Below are positions 27,406 through 37,542 of a DNA stretch of 64,000 nt, in pieces. The stretch comes from Magnetospirillum sp. SS-4. GTDB lineage: Bacteria; Pseudomonadota; Alphaproteobacteria; Rhodospirillales; Magnetospirillaceae. The notes beneath the pieces are model-generated. The model saw only the letters and a program-made list of their open reading frames with translations, was not told the origin of the DNA and ran no database searches. The position numbers and the translations under genes are program-made. The stretch's first letter is position 1; each line of letters starts with the position of its first letter. The stretch covers positions 93,052-157,051 of the forward strand of contig NZ_LR746531.1 of the NCBI RefSeq assembly GCF_902729425.1, written 5' to 3'.

Positions 27406-28985
27406 TGCGCCGGGCCGCCCTGCTGATCCTGCCGGCGCTGTTCGTCCTGGTCCTGTTCGTCATGCGGGGCAGTTCGCTGCCGTTCTGGCAGGTGTTCAAC
27501 CTGGACCCCGATTACTATTACCTGCTGAACGGCCTGAGGATGGTGGAAGGGCTGGCCCCCACCGACGTCAGCCATCCCGGCACCCCGGTCCAGGCCTTCA
27601 TCGCCATGGTGCTGCGGCTGATGCATGCCGGCCAGCCCGCCGGCGCCATCGTCGAGGCGGTGCTGAACGACCCCGAGGCGCATCTGGTGGCGGTGACCAC
27701 CGTGCTCTATCCGCTGGTCGGGCTTGCCCTGGCGGCGCTGGGGCACGGTTTCCTGGCGGCGACCGGACGGCTGGCCCCCGCCCTGCTGGCGCAATCGGCG
27801 CCGTTCCTGTCCATGATCATTCCCAAATTCGGGCTGCACCCCAAGCCCGAGCCGTTCCTGATCATCGCCGTCTGCCTGCTGGTCCTGGCGGCATTGCGGG
27901 CCGTCCGGGATGAATCCCCGACCGACCGCCGCGCCGGCTGGCTGGGGGCCGCCATCGGCTTCGGCGTCGCCTGCAAGGTGCAGTTCGCAGCCCTCGGCCT
28001 CGTGCCGCTGTTCCTGCTGAACCGCCGCCGGCTGTTCATCGTGCTGCCGCTGGCCACCATCGCCGGCTTCCTGGCGTTCACCTCCCCTGCCCTGCCGTCC
28101 CGCGACATCTGGTTCGACTGGATGGGCCGCATGATCCTCCACAGCGGCGCCTATGGCGCCGGCAGCGCCACGGTGATCGACGCCGGCCGCTATCCCAGGG
28201 CGGTGATCGGCCTGTTCGGGTCCAAGCTGATCTTCACCATCGTGTTCGCGCTGTCGCTGCTGACGCTGGCCGGCTATGCCCGCCTGCGCCGGCGCGGCCT
28301 GATCGGCCGCGACCGCCTGGCCCGCCTGCTGGCCGGCATCGTGCTGGCCCAATTGCTGACCGTGCTGCTGATCGCCAAGCAGGCCGCCGCCCATTACATG
28401 GTCCCGGCCCTGATGCTGACCGGCCCGGCCCTGGCGATCATCTGGGTGCTGTCGGGCAAGGTTTTCGCCGTCCGCGCCCACCGCCGCGCCTGGATCGGGG
28501 TGGGGGCGGTGCTGGCGTTGATCACCGCCCAGGCGGTGTGGAAGCAGAACGCCGAGCTGGCCCGCTGGACCCGCGACGCCCAGGCCTTCGACATGGGCCG
28601 GTTCAAGGCCTGCGCCAAGATCGACTACGATTCGTCGTCGTCGCTGCCCTACGCCTTCCTGCGCGGCGACCTCAACGCCCAGGGGCGCTATTCGCCCGGG
28701 CTGGCCCGGATCATGCCGGCCGACACCTTCGCCTGGTTCATCAACGACCATACATGGTGGAAACGCGGCTTCATGCAGTGGGACCGCCACCTGGACATCA
28801 AGGAGGTGGCCGCCGCCTGGCCCTGTCTGGTGTTCCGGGGCAATCAGCCCCACAACGCCTTGCCCATGGCCGCCGTGCAGATCCCCGGCTTTCGCCCCGA
28901 CGACATCTGCGAGGTCGGCGAGGAAACCGTCTTCACCCGGGGCATAAAGTGCGACGGAACGCCTCCGGCGGCGCTTGCAAAATGA
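27405..28985 (+). CDS. polytopic membrane protein, GT-C glycosyltransferase-like
   Basis: A 526-residue protein with about ten predicted membrane helices and a soluble C-terminal part (after about residue 380). Just after the first helix it has NLDPDYYYLLNG, an acidic motif at the place where GT-C glycosyltransferases (ArnT/PMT-like) carry their catalytic Asp; HPGTPVQAF follows. It may transfer a sugar or lipid-linked group at the periplasmic face, but I do not recognise the exact family. The start is ATG at 27405 or GTG at 27402, overlapping the methyltransferase stop. Confidence 0.65.
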   Translation: MRRAALLILPALFVLVLFVMRGSSLPFWQVFNLDPDYYYLLNGLRMVEGLAPTDVSHPGTPVQAFIAMVLRLMHAGQPAGAIVEAVLNDPEAHLVAVTTVLYPLVGLALAALGHGFLAATGRLAPALLAQSAPFLSMIIPKFGLHPKPEPFLIIAVCLLVLAALRAVRDESPTDRRAGWLGAAIGFGVACKVQFAALGLVPLFLLNRRRLFIVLPLATIAGFLAFTSPALPSRDIWFDWMGRMILHSGAYGAGSATVIDAGRYPRAVIGLFGSKLIFTIVFALSLLTLAGYARLRRRGLIGRDRLARLLAGIVLAQLLTVLLIAKQAAAHYMVPALMLTGPALAIIWVLSGKVFAVRAHRRAWIGVGAVLALITAQAVWKQNAELARWTRDAQAFDMGRFKACAKIDYDSSSSLPYAFLRGDLNAQGRYSPGLARIMPADTFAWFINDHTWWKRGFMQWDRHLDIKEVAAAWPCLVFRGNQPHNALPMAAVQIPGFRPDDICEVGEETVFTRGIKCDGTPPAALAK

Positions 28986-29035
28986 TGGGAAGAGGCTAGC
29001 CTTCCAGCTTGATTGTTTTCGACCAGGGGGACCTC

Positions 29036-29680
29036 ATGCTGGCCAAGGCCGTGACCATCGCCCAGCAGAAGGGCGGAGCGGGAAAGACCACCATCGCCGC
29101 CCAGCTTGCCGTCGCCTATGCCCGTGCCGGCATGCGGGTGGGACTGCTCGACATCGACCCCCAGGGCTCACTGGCGGCGTGGTACGAGGTCCGCAAGGCG
29201 CTGGTGGCCGAGGACGGTGCCGGCATCGCCTTCGTTCAGGCCTCGGGCTGGCGGCTGTCCACCGAGCTGGACCGGCTGCGGCGCAGCGTCGATCTGGTGC
29301 TGATCGACAGCCCGCCCCATGCCGAGACCGAGGTGCGGATCGCGGTGCGGGCCGCCGACCTGATCCTGGTGCCCATGCAGCCTTCGCCCATGGATCTGTG
29401 GGCCACCGGCCCCACCCTGGAGATGGCGCGCAAGGAGAAGTCTCCGGCCCTGATGGTGTTCAACCGCACGCCGGCCAAGGGAAAGCTGGTGGACGCGGTG
29501 CGCCGCAAGATCAGGGACGCCGAGATTCCTGTGGCGCAGACGGTGCTGGGCAACCGGGTCGCCTTCGCCGCCTCGATGATGGAGGGGGCGGGGGTCGTCG
29601 AAAGCAATCCGCGCCATGCCGCCACCAGGGAAATCAAGGCGCTGGCCGAGGAAATCGCCGCCAAGCTTGGACTGGGGTAG
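29036..29680 (+). CDS. ParA-family ATPase without a visible partner
   Basis: A 214-residue ParA/MinD-type ATPase that would position cargo in the cell. The deviant Walker A KGGAGKTT lies at residues 12-19, with DIDPQGS and the later IDSPPH (Walker B region). The ATG at 29036 is preceded by AGGGGG; an earlier in-frame start at 29009 lacks one. No parB, parS-like repeat or chemotaxis gene is next to it, so this is an orphan whose cargo cannot be told from here. Confidence 0.85.
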   Translation: MLAKAVTIAQQKGGAGKTTIAAQLAVAYARAGMRVGLLDIDPQGSLAAWYEVRKALVAEDGAGIAFVQASGWRLSTELDRLRRSVDLVLIDSPPHAETEVRIAVRAADLILVPMQPSPMDLWATGPTLEMARKEKSPALMVFNRTPAKGKLVDAVRRKIRDAEIPVAQTVLGNRVAFAASMMEGAGVVESNPRHAATREIKALAEEIAAKLGLG

Positions 29681-29685
29681 ACGGA

Positions 29686-30159
29686 ATGGATTACACTTAC
29701 GGACTAGCCATCGGCTTCCACACCCTGGCGGCCACCGTCTGGGTCGGCGGCATGTTCTTCGCCCACATGATCCTGCGCCCCGCCCTGGCCGGCCTGGAAC
29801 CGGCCCAGCGCCTGGGGGTGTGGCGGGAGGTGTTTCCCCGCTTCTTCCTGTGGGTGTGGCTCAGCATCGCCGCCCTGCTGGCGTCGGGATACGGGGTGCT
29901 GCTGGTGGGGTTCCGCGCCGGATTCGGCGGCGGTCCCAACCACGTCGACCTGATGCAGTTGACCGGCCTGGTGATGATGGCGCTGTACGTGCAGCTGTTC
30001 TTCGGTCCGTGGCGCGGCTTCAAGCGGGCCTTCGCCGAAGGCGACCTGGCCGCCGCCGCCGGGTATCAGACCCGCATCCGCCATATCGTCACCGTCAATC
30101 TGGCGCTGGGCATCGTCACCATCCTGATCGGGACGGTGGGCGCGCTGCTCGGAGCGTAG
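29686..30159 (+). CDS. CopD-like membrane protein
   Basis: A 157-residue protein with four predicted membrane helices. Histidines in the first helix (GFHTLAATVWVGGMFFAH) and in RIRHIVTVN resemble the CopD / copper-resistance D-domain group. Copper or heme binding is possible but not shown by sequence alone. It begins five bases after the ParA stop, so the two are probably cotranscribed, and the nudF-like gene follows after 22 bases. Confidence 0.7.
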   Translation: MDYTYGLAIGFHTLAATVWVGGMFFAHMILRPALAGLEPAQRLGVWREVFPRFFLWVWLSIAALLASGYGVLLVGFRAGFGGGPNHVDLMQLTGLVMMALYVQLFFGPWRGFKRAFAEGDLAAAAGYQTRIRHIVTVNLALGIVTILIGTVGALLGA

Positions 30160-30181
30160 TTCTCTCGGGAGTGTTCTGATC

Positions 30182-30790
30182 GTGGACGCGAAGACGGATG
30201 TCGAGGTTCTCGCCAGGGAAACGGTGTTTCAGGGCTATTTCCGGGTGGACCGCTACCGGCTGCGCCACCGCACCTTCGCCGGCGGCTGGAGCGCCGAGAT
30301 GGTGCGCGAAGTGTTCGAGCGCGGCCATGCCGTGGTGGTGCTGCTCTACGATCCCGACCGCGACGCGGTGGCGCTGATCGAACAGTTCCGCCCCGGCGCC
30401 TATGCCGCCGGCTGGCATCCGTGGCTGATCGAATGCGTCGCCGGCATCATCGAGGACGGCGAGGACCCCGACGACGTGGCGCGGCGCGAGACCGAGGAAG
30501 AAGCGGGAGCCGTACCGCTGGACATGATCCATATCGGCGACTATCTGGTCACCGCCGGCGGATCGTCGGAAAGCTGCAAGCTTTATTGCGCCCGGGTGGA
30601 TTCGTCGGCCGTTTCCGGAATTCACGGCCTGGAGGACGAGGGCGAGGACATCCGCGTCCTGGTGGTCTCCAGCGCCGAGGCCCTGGCCATGGTGCGGGAC
30701 GGCCGCATCAACAACGCCATGGCTGCCGTCGCCATCCAGTGGCTGGCCCTGGAAAAGGACGGGCTGCGGGCGCGCTGGCCGCGGGAGTGA
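30182..30790 (+). CDS. nudF: ADP-ribose pyrophosphatase (NudF-type Nudix hydrolase)
   Basis: Hydrolyses ADP-ribose to AMP and ribose 5-phosphate. The Nudix box begins at GIIEDGED and continues through RRETEEEAG, matching the consensus exactly, and the upstream EQFRPGAY is typical of the NudF group. Length is 202 aa from the GTG at 30182. It converges on the SpmAB-like gene, one base apart. Confidence 0.85.
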   Translation: MDAKTDVEVLARETVFQGYFRVDRYRLRHRTFAGGWSAEMVREVFERGHAVVVLLYDPDRDAVALIEQFRPGAYAAGWHPWLIECVAGIIEDGEDPDDVARRETEEEAGAVPLDMIHIGDYLVTAGGSSESCKLYCARVDSSAVSGIHGLEDEGEDIRVLVVSSAEALAMVRDGRINNAMAAVAIQWLALEKDGLRARWPRE

Positions 30791-30791
30791 T

Positions 30792-32015
30792 TCAGCCGAA
30801 CATCAGCCGGCAGGCGATCACCGCCGCCACCAGGGCGGCGAGGTCGGCCAGCAGGCCGACGGCGAGGGCGTGGCGGATGCGCCGGACCTGCACCGCTCCG
30901 AAATACACCGCCAGCACGTAGAAGGTGGTCTCGGTCGAGCCGTAGATGGTGCCCAGCAGGATGCCAAGATAACCGTCGAGACCGATGGCCGGGTCCTTCA
31001 GGCTGGCGGCCAGCAATCCGTACGAGCCCGAACCCGACAGGGTGCGCATGCCGGCCATCATCAGCGCCTCGGCCGGAACCCCCAGCGGCGCCGTCAGGCG
31101 TCCCAGCGGCTCCAGCAGCAGCGCCATGGCGCCCGAGGCCCGCAGCATGCCAATGGCCGCCAGGATCGCCACCAGATAGGGAATGATGCGGATCGCAACG
31201 GTGAAACCGTCCCTGGCGCCCTCGACGAAGGCTTCGTAAAGCCGTACCCGCCGGATCGCTCCGAACAGCAGCAACCCCGCCACCACCGCCGGCAGAATCC
31301 ACGGGCCAAACGCCTTGCCGTGGATCACCAGGACCGGCAACAGCGCCAGCAGCACGCCCAGCACCGTCAGGCAGGGCCACAGCGCCCCCGGCTCGCCGCG
31401 CTCCACCACCGTCGGCGGTTCCGGCGACCACAGGCGCTGCATCGCCTTGGCGGCGACGACGGCGACGAGGGTGGCGGCGATGGTGGCGATCAGGGTCGGC
31501 GCCACCACGGCGGCCGGATCGGCCGAGCCCAGCGAGGCGCGCAGCGCGATGACGTTGGTGGGCAGCAAGGTGATGCCGGCGGTGTTGATGGCCAGGAACA
31601 GCACCTGGGCGTTGCTGGCGATGCCCTTGCGGCGGTTCAATTCCTCCAGATGCTCCATGGCGCGGATGCCGAACGGGGTGGCGGCGTTGCCGAGGCCCAG
31701 CAGATTGGCGGCGATGTTCATCACCATGGCGCCCATGGCGGGATGCCCGGCGGGAATGTCGGGAAACAGCCGCCGCAGCGCCGGCTCCAGCAGCCGCGCG
31801 ATGGCGGAGAGCAGCCCCCCCTCCTCGGCGACCTTCATCACGCCGAGGAACAGCGCCATCACGCCCACCAGCCCCAGGGCCAGCGGCACCGCCCCGGCGG
31901 CGGATTCGATCATGGCCGCCGACAGGGCCTCCATGGCGCCGCCCCGGCCGGTCAGTTCGGCGAAGGCGGCGACGGCGAACGAGACCAGGATCAGGGCAAG
32001 AAAGACGATGTTCAA
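30792..32015 (-). CDS. fused SpmA-SpmB (nucleoside recognition/Gate domain) membrane protein
   Basis: A 407-residue membrane protein. The N-terminal half matches SpmA (MNIAANLLGLGNAATPFGI and AINTAGITLLPTNVIALR), and the C-terminal half matches SpmB (GTIYGSTETTFYVLAVYFGA). In spore formers these are separate spore maturation proteins; fused versions occur in Gram-negatives that do not sporulate, where the role is unknown but transport is suspected. It lies downstream of the SDR on the same strand with a 73-base gap. Confidence 0.85.
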   Translation of the reverse strand: MNIVFLALILVSFAVAAFAELTGRGGAMEALSAAMIESAAGAVPLALGLVGVMALFLGVMKVAEEGGLLSAIARLLEPALRRLFPDIPAGHPAMGAMVMNIAANLLGLGNAATPFGIRAMEHLEELNRRKGIASNAQVLFLAINTAGITLLPTNVIALRASLGSADPAAVVAPTLIATIAATLVAVVAAKAMQRLWSPEPPTVVERGEPGALWPCLTVLGVLLALLPVLVIHGKAFGPWILPAVVAGLLLFGAIRRVRLYEAFVEGARDGFTVAIRIIPYLVAILAAIGMLRASGAMALLLEPLGRLTAPLGVPAEALMMAGMRTLSGSGSYGLLAASLKDPAIGLDGYLGILLGTIYGSTETTFYVLAVYFGAVQVRRIRHALAVGLLADLAALVAAVIACRLMFG

Positions 32016-32088
32016 GCGGATGGTTCCGAACGTGACCGGCCGAGCCTACCAGAAGCCTTGGCGCGGCGCACCCGCCCGTCCGCCCCGC

Positions 32089-33120
32089 TCAGCACACGGA
32101 ATGCGGCCAGGGCGGAATGTAGCCGTAGGACAGGTGACGGCCGTCGCGATGAAAGAAGCGGCCGTTGGGACCGCCCTCGGGATGCGACAGCAGGGCCAGG
32201 GCCATGGAGCACACGGCAAAGGCGCTGACCTCGGAGTTCCGGTTCATTTCGGTGCGGGCCTCGCCCGGATCGAGGATGTTGACCTGGATGTCCGCTTCCG
32301 GCAGGCGCACCGCCAGTTCCCCGGCCAGCGTCCCGCCCAGCCCGTTCACCGCCGCCTTGGTCATGGCGTAGACGCCGATGCCCGGAGGAAACCCCCAGGC
32401 GGCCTCGGACGAGAACAGAACCACCCGGCAGCGGTTCCGCCGCGCCATCAGCGGCACCGCCGCGCGGCAGCAATACGCCACCCCCAGGACATTGACGTCG
32501 AGCAGACGCCGCAGTTCGGCATCGTCCATCCCCAGCACCGACCCGGGATTGCCGGGCAGCGCCGCGCCGCAGGCCAGCCCGTCCAGCCGGCCGAATTCCC
32601 GGTCGATCGCCCCGACCGTCGCCGCGACCCGGTCCGGATCGGCCACGTCCAGCGGCGCCACCAGAATTCGCGCCTCTTCCGCCAGGGCGGCGATCTGCTC
32701 CGCCGCCTCGGCCAGGGGACCGGCCCGCCGGCCGGACAGGACCAGCCGGGCGCCGGCCAGGCCGAGAACCGTGGCGATGGCCCGGCCATAGCCGGTTCCG
32801 GCCCCAGTGATCCAGAAGACCTTGCCGCGCAGGGAATTCCAGCGTTCCGGCCGCAGGCCGAAGCGATGCAGCGGCGCTTGCCGAGGATCGCCGTGTTCGA
32901 GGATGAAGCCGCCGCCGGCATCCGGTCCGGTGGGCTCGGCCGGGGCCATTCCTTGCCCGGCGGCATCGAAGCCGGCATAGATTTCCAGGGCGCGGGCCAC
33001 GTCGGCCGTCGCCACCGCCAGGACCTGGGGCGAGGCGGCGGCGCCGGCCAGGGCGATCTCGGCCAGCTTGCGGGCCCGTTCCGCCACCCCGTCCCGCCGC
33101 GACAATTCCCAGGTGGCCAT
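32089..33120 (-). CDS. short-chain dehydrogenase/reductase with N-terminal extension
   Basis: NAD(P)-dependent oxidoreductase, 343 aa. The Rossmann motif TGAGTGYG and the catalytic YAMTK are visible, but the SDR domain begins only at about residue 98. The first 97 residues are an extension I do not recognise. It starts seven bases after the phenylacetate-CoA ligase stop, so it is probably the last gene of the Pad-like operon. The substrate is unknown. Confidence 0.8.
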   Translation of the reverse strand: MATWELSRRDGVAERARKLAEIALAGAAASPQVLAVATADVARALEIYAGFDAAGQGMAPAEPTGPDAGGGFILEHGDPRQAPLHRFGLRPERWNSLRGKVFWITGAGTGYGRAIATVLGLAGARLVLSGRRAGPLAEAAEQIAALAEEARILVAPLDVADPDRVAATVGAIDREFGRLDGLACGAALPGNPGSVLGMDDAELRRLLDVNVLGVAYCCRAAVPLMARRNRCRVVLFSSEAAWGFPPGIGVYAMTKAAVNGLGGTLAGELAVRLPEADIQVNILDPGEARTEMNRNSEVSAFAVCSMALALLSHPEGGPNGRFFHRDGRHLSYGYIPPWPHSVC

Positions 33121-33127
33121 GGCGCGT

Positions 33128-34441
<1,314 letters not shown>

Positions 34442-34528
34442 GCCCTTGTTCCCCCCTGATCGACCGTCTTTGATCCCGTGGGGCCATTATCGCCCAGGCA
34501 TCCCCCGGATCAAGGAAGAACCGTGCCG

Positions 34529-36598
34529 CTATCCCCGCTTGCGGATGCGGTCCGCGTCCAGCCGGGCTTCCACGTAGCGGGTCAGGGCCTTGGTGGCCCG
34601 GACGCAATTGCGGAAGACGCAAACGCCCTGGTCCATCAGCCGCCCCGCCATGGCGTCGTAGAGCGGCCCGCCATCGACCACCGCGACGATCGGCTTGTCG
34701 TTGCGGTTCACGATGGGCGGCATCAGGAAGACGCTGCTCTTGGGATTGTTGAGGTCGACGCCGGGGCGCAGCTTGCTTTCCTCCAGCGCCATCACCGACG
34801 GCGCGGTGGGGTCCATGCCGACCACGACGGCGTCGATGTTGGGGTCCTGGATGAAGGCCTCGGTGATCTGGAGATGGGCCTCGTCATCGGCGCCGGGATT
34901 GATGTCGATGGAATTCCTGACCTCGACCAGGGCGTCCAGCTTCTTGGACACCAGGATGTCGCGAACCTTGGCCACGGTCTCCTCGGTCAGCGCCCCCATC
35001 TCCATGGAGAAGGTGTCCGACACGGTGGAATCGGCGATGCCGACCGCCTCGAAGCCGGCACCGGAGACACCGCCCAGGCGGTTGCCGTTGATGGATTTGT
35101 GCTGGAAGGCGCCGGCCATGTAGAACAGGTCGTCGAAGGCGTCCAGATCCTCGGCGACGATGCCGCCGGCCTGACGGATCACCGATTCGAACACCCCCAG
35201 GTCGCCGGCGATGGAGGCGGTGTGCCCCATGACGCCGGCCTGGCCGGCCGCCGTCTTGCCCGACTTGTAGACCACCACCTGCTTGCCGGCCAGGACCGCC
35301 CGGCGGACCGCGCGGACGAAATCGAGGCCGTCCAGGTCCTTGAAGCCCTCCACATAGACGCCGATGGTCTCGATGCCAGGGCGCTCGGAAAAGAAGGTCA
35401 GCATGTCGCCGTGGGTCAGGTCGGTCTGGTTGCCCAGCGCCATCATGTAATTGGGGTCCAGCCACGGATTGCGCGACAGCCGGGTGATCATGAAGGCGCC
35501 GCTCTGGCTCAGCAGCACCGAGTTGCGCTCGGACTTCTTCCTGGGCTTGGGCAGGCGTTCCAGTGGAATGAACCACGAATCGTAGCCGCCGGGATGCGAC
35601 ACCACCCCCAGGCAATTGGCGCCCAGGAAGATGGGACCGCCGCCGGGATTGGCGTGGGCGGCATTGATCTTGGCGGCCAGGACCGCCGCCGGCTCCTTGC
35701 TGGCCTTGGTCTCGCCCAGGCTGCCGGGAATCAGCATGACCGCGTTGACCTTGTCGGTCTCGATCAGTTCGTCCACCAGCCCGTAGACGGCCCCCGCCGC
35801 CACCGCGACGATCAGCAGGTCCAGCTTGCCGTCCAGCGCCTTCAGGCTTTCCACGCACTTGACGCCGTCGATCTCGGTTTCCTCGGGGCGGATGATGACC
35901 AGCCGCTCCTTGGCGCAGCCGCTGCCCATCAGGTTGCGCAGGATGATGCGGCCGAAATTCATGCCGCTGGCCGAGACGCCGATGATGCCGATCTTCTCGG
36001 GATGGATCAGTTTGTCGATCTTGCCGATGGGACGCGGCAGCCGCCGGGGAAGAGGGGCGCCAAGCTCGCACGACGCGGCCCGCGCCACCACCCGGTCCCC
36101 GGCCTGGGCCGGGTCCAGGTCCAGCCGGGTCAGCGTCATGCCGGCCTCGGGACCATGAACGGCGAGCTGACGGCCCAGCTCGATCAGCCGGGAGAAGGCG
36201 GCGGCCAGCGCGGCGTCGGGCGACGGCCCGCCCGCCCGGCGGGCGGCGGCGGCCTGCTTCTGATAGGCGTAGGTCCGCTTGAACAGGGCCAGGAAGTCGT
36301 CGCCGTCGGTCAGTTCGACCGAGGCGTGGACGACGGCGCGGTCCCGCTTGAAATTGCCGGCCGAGATCTCGGCCTCGATGCCGCCCAGGCCGGCGCTGAT
36401 CACCATGCCGAATTCACGGGTGTCGGCAAGCGCGATGCGCAGGTCGGCGGCGGCCGGCGCCGCCCCGGCGTCGAGGCCGATGCCGAGCCCGCCCAACAGT
36501 GTCGCCAGTTCGGCCTGGTCCAGCGCCCGGCGGCCGGCCGCCATGGCCTTGCCAATCATCTCAAGCGCGGCGGTGCCGCCCGAAGCCTGTGCGTTCAT
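34529..36598 (-). CDS. NDP-forming acyl-CoA synthetase, beta-first fusion with incomplete ATP-grasp
   Basis: Related to ADP-forming acetate-CoA ligase and succinyl-CoA synthetase. Residues about 195-689 are a CoA-binding domain (IGIIGVSASGMNFG) and ligase domain with a probable active-site histidine, H459 in GHTASIAG. Residues 1-190 match the two ends of an ATP-grasp domain (start-like AELATLLGGLGIG; end-like FGMVISAGLGGIEAE and LTRLDLDP), but the middle segment that normally carries the nucleotide-binding Lys and HK motifs is missing. The start at 36598 has GGGGA upstream; a 1036-aa open frame further upstream is not part of it. Likely substrate in this context is an aryl acid. Confidence 0.8.
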   Translation of the reverse strand: MNAQASGGTAALEMIGKAMAAGRRALDQAELATLLGGLGIGLDAGAAPAAADLRIALADTREFGMVISAGLGGIEAEISAGNFKRDRAVVHASVELTDGDDFLALFKRTYAYQKQAAAARRAGGPSPDAALAAAFSRLIELGRQLAVHGPEAGMTLTRLDLDPAQAGDRVVARAASCELGAPLPRRLPRPIGKIDKLIHPEKIGIIGVSASGMNFGRIILRNLMGSGCAKERLVIIRPEETEIDGVKCVESLKALDGKLDLLIVAVAAGAVYGLVDELIETDKVNAVMLIPGSLGETKASKEPAAVLAAKINAAHANPGGGPIFLGANCLGVVSHPGGYDSWFIPLERLPKPRKKSERNSVLLSQSGAFMITRLSRNPWLDPNYMMALGNQTDLTHGDMLTFFSERPGIETIGVYVEGFKDLDGLDFVRAVRRAVLAGKQVVVYKSGKTAAGQAGVMGHTASIAGDLGVFESVIRQAGGIVAEDLDAFDDLFYMAGAFQHKSINGNRLGGVSGAGFEAVGIADSTVSDTFSMEMGALTEETVAKVRDILVSKKLDALVEVRNSIDINPGADDEAHLQITEAFIQDPNIDAVVVGMDPTAPSVMALEESKLRPGVDLNNPKSSVFLMPPIVNRNDKPIVAVVDGGPLYDAMAGRLMDQGVCVFRNCVRATKALTRYVEARLDADRIRKRG

Positions 36599-36621
36599 GG
36601 AGTCCCCGTCTGTCTGAAGGA

Positions 36622-37542
36622 TTATTGCTTGTCGATTTGGCGCCAGCCGGGCTTGAAGCCCGGTCCAGACGCCCCCGAACCGCGCGCCGGAGCGTGCTTG
36701 ATGGCGAAACCCTGGTTGAAGGCGGCCTTGGTGACGATGGTGATCTTCAGCGCCCAGCCGCCGGCCATGGCGGCCAGCCCCGCCGCCGCCATGGCGGCCA
36801 CAGCGATGTCGGGCTGAAGTCCGGCAGCCACCAGCAGCACCAGCGGCGCCACGTTGCCGCCGATGGTGAACGGCCCCGAAAAGGCGATCAGTACCGCCGC
36901 CGCCTGGACGGGAGCGCCGCCATCGACCATGCGGCGGCGATAGAGCATCCACACGAACAGCCGGAGCGCCAGCAGCGCCACCAGGGTGCCGGACACCCAT
37001 TCGGGCGCGCCGCCCGCCACCACGAACGGCGCCAGCAGCAGCAGGATGCCCGCGCCCTCGGTCAGGCCGGTGGCCAGGATCAGCGGCAGGATCAGCGGCG
37101 AACGCCAGGTGGGAATGCCCTTGGCGGCCTCCAGGATGCGGCATTGGCAATAGAGATAGGCCAGGGCGGGAATCCACACCAGCTTGGCCAGATCGGGCAG
37201 GAACAGCGCGGCGCCGCCCAGCGGGAACAGCACGGCGGCGATGAAGGCCTCCCGCGTCATCCAGCTGCGCTTGCCGCCCAGCAGCACGTTCATGGACCGC
37301 AGCGGCCGGCCGATTTCCAGGAAAACGCTGAACAGGCCAAGGCCGACCAGCCCCAGCCCGGCCACCAGCAGCACCTGGGAATACAGCCCGGCGAAGGCCC
37401 CCAGCGAAACCAGGATCAGAAGGCCGGTTCCCGACCCGCCGCCGATGAAATTGCCGGCGGCGCGCAGGTCCCAGGCGGTTTGCAGCCACGGCGCCAGGCC
37501 GAGATGCCGCATCTGCGGCGCGCCATCCATTTCGTCGCTCAT
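36622..37542 (-). CDS. NrfD/DmsC-like membrane anchor of the Mo-enzyme (PadD-like)
   Basis: A 306-residue protein with about eight predicted membrane helices that would anchor the oxidoreductase and pass its electrons to quinone. The pattern SVFLEIGRPLRSMNVLLGG near residue 75 fits the DmsC/NrfD group. Its start overlaps the ferredoxin stop (ATGA), so they are coupled. Size and place match PadD of phenylacetyl-CoA:acceptor oxidoreductase. Confidence 0.8.
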   Translation of the reverse strand: MSDEMDGAPQMRHLGLAPWLQTAWDLRAAGNFIGGGSGTGLLILVSLGAFAGLYSQVLLVAGLGLVGLGLFSVFLEIGRPLRSMNVLLGGKRSWMTREAFIAAVLFPLGGAALFLPDLAKLVWIPALAYLYCQCRILEAAKGIPTWRSPLILPLILATGLTEGAGILLLLAPFVVAGGAPEWVSGTLVALLALRLFVWMLYRRRMVDGGAPVQAAAVLIAFSGPFTIGGNVAPLVLLVAAGLQPDIAVAAMAAAGLAAMAGGWALKITIVTKAAFNQGFAIKHAPARGSGASGPGFKPGWRQIDKQ

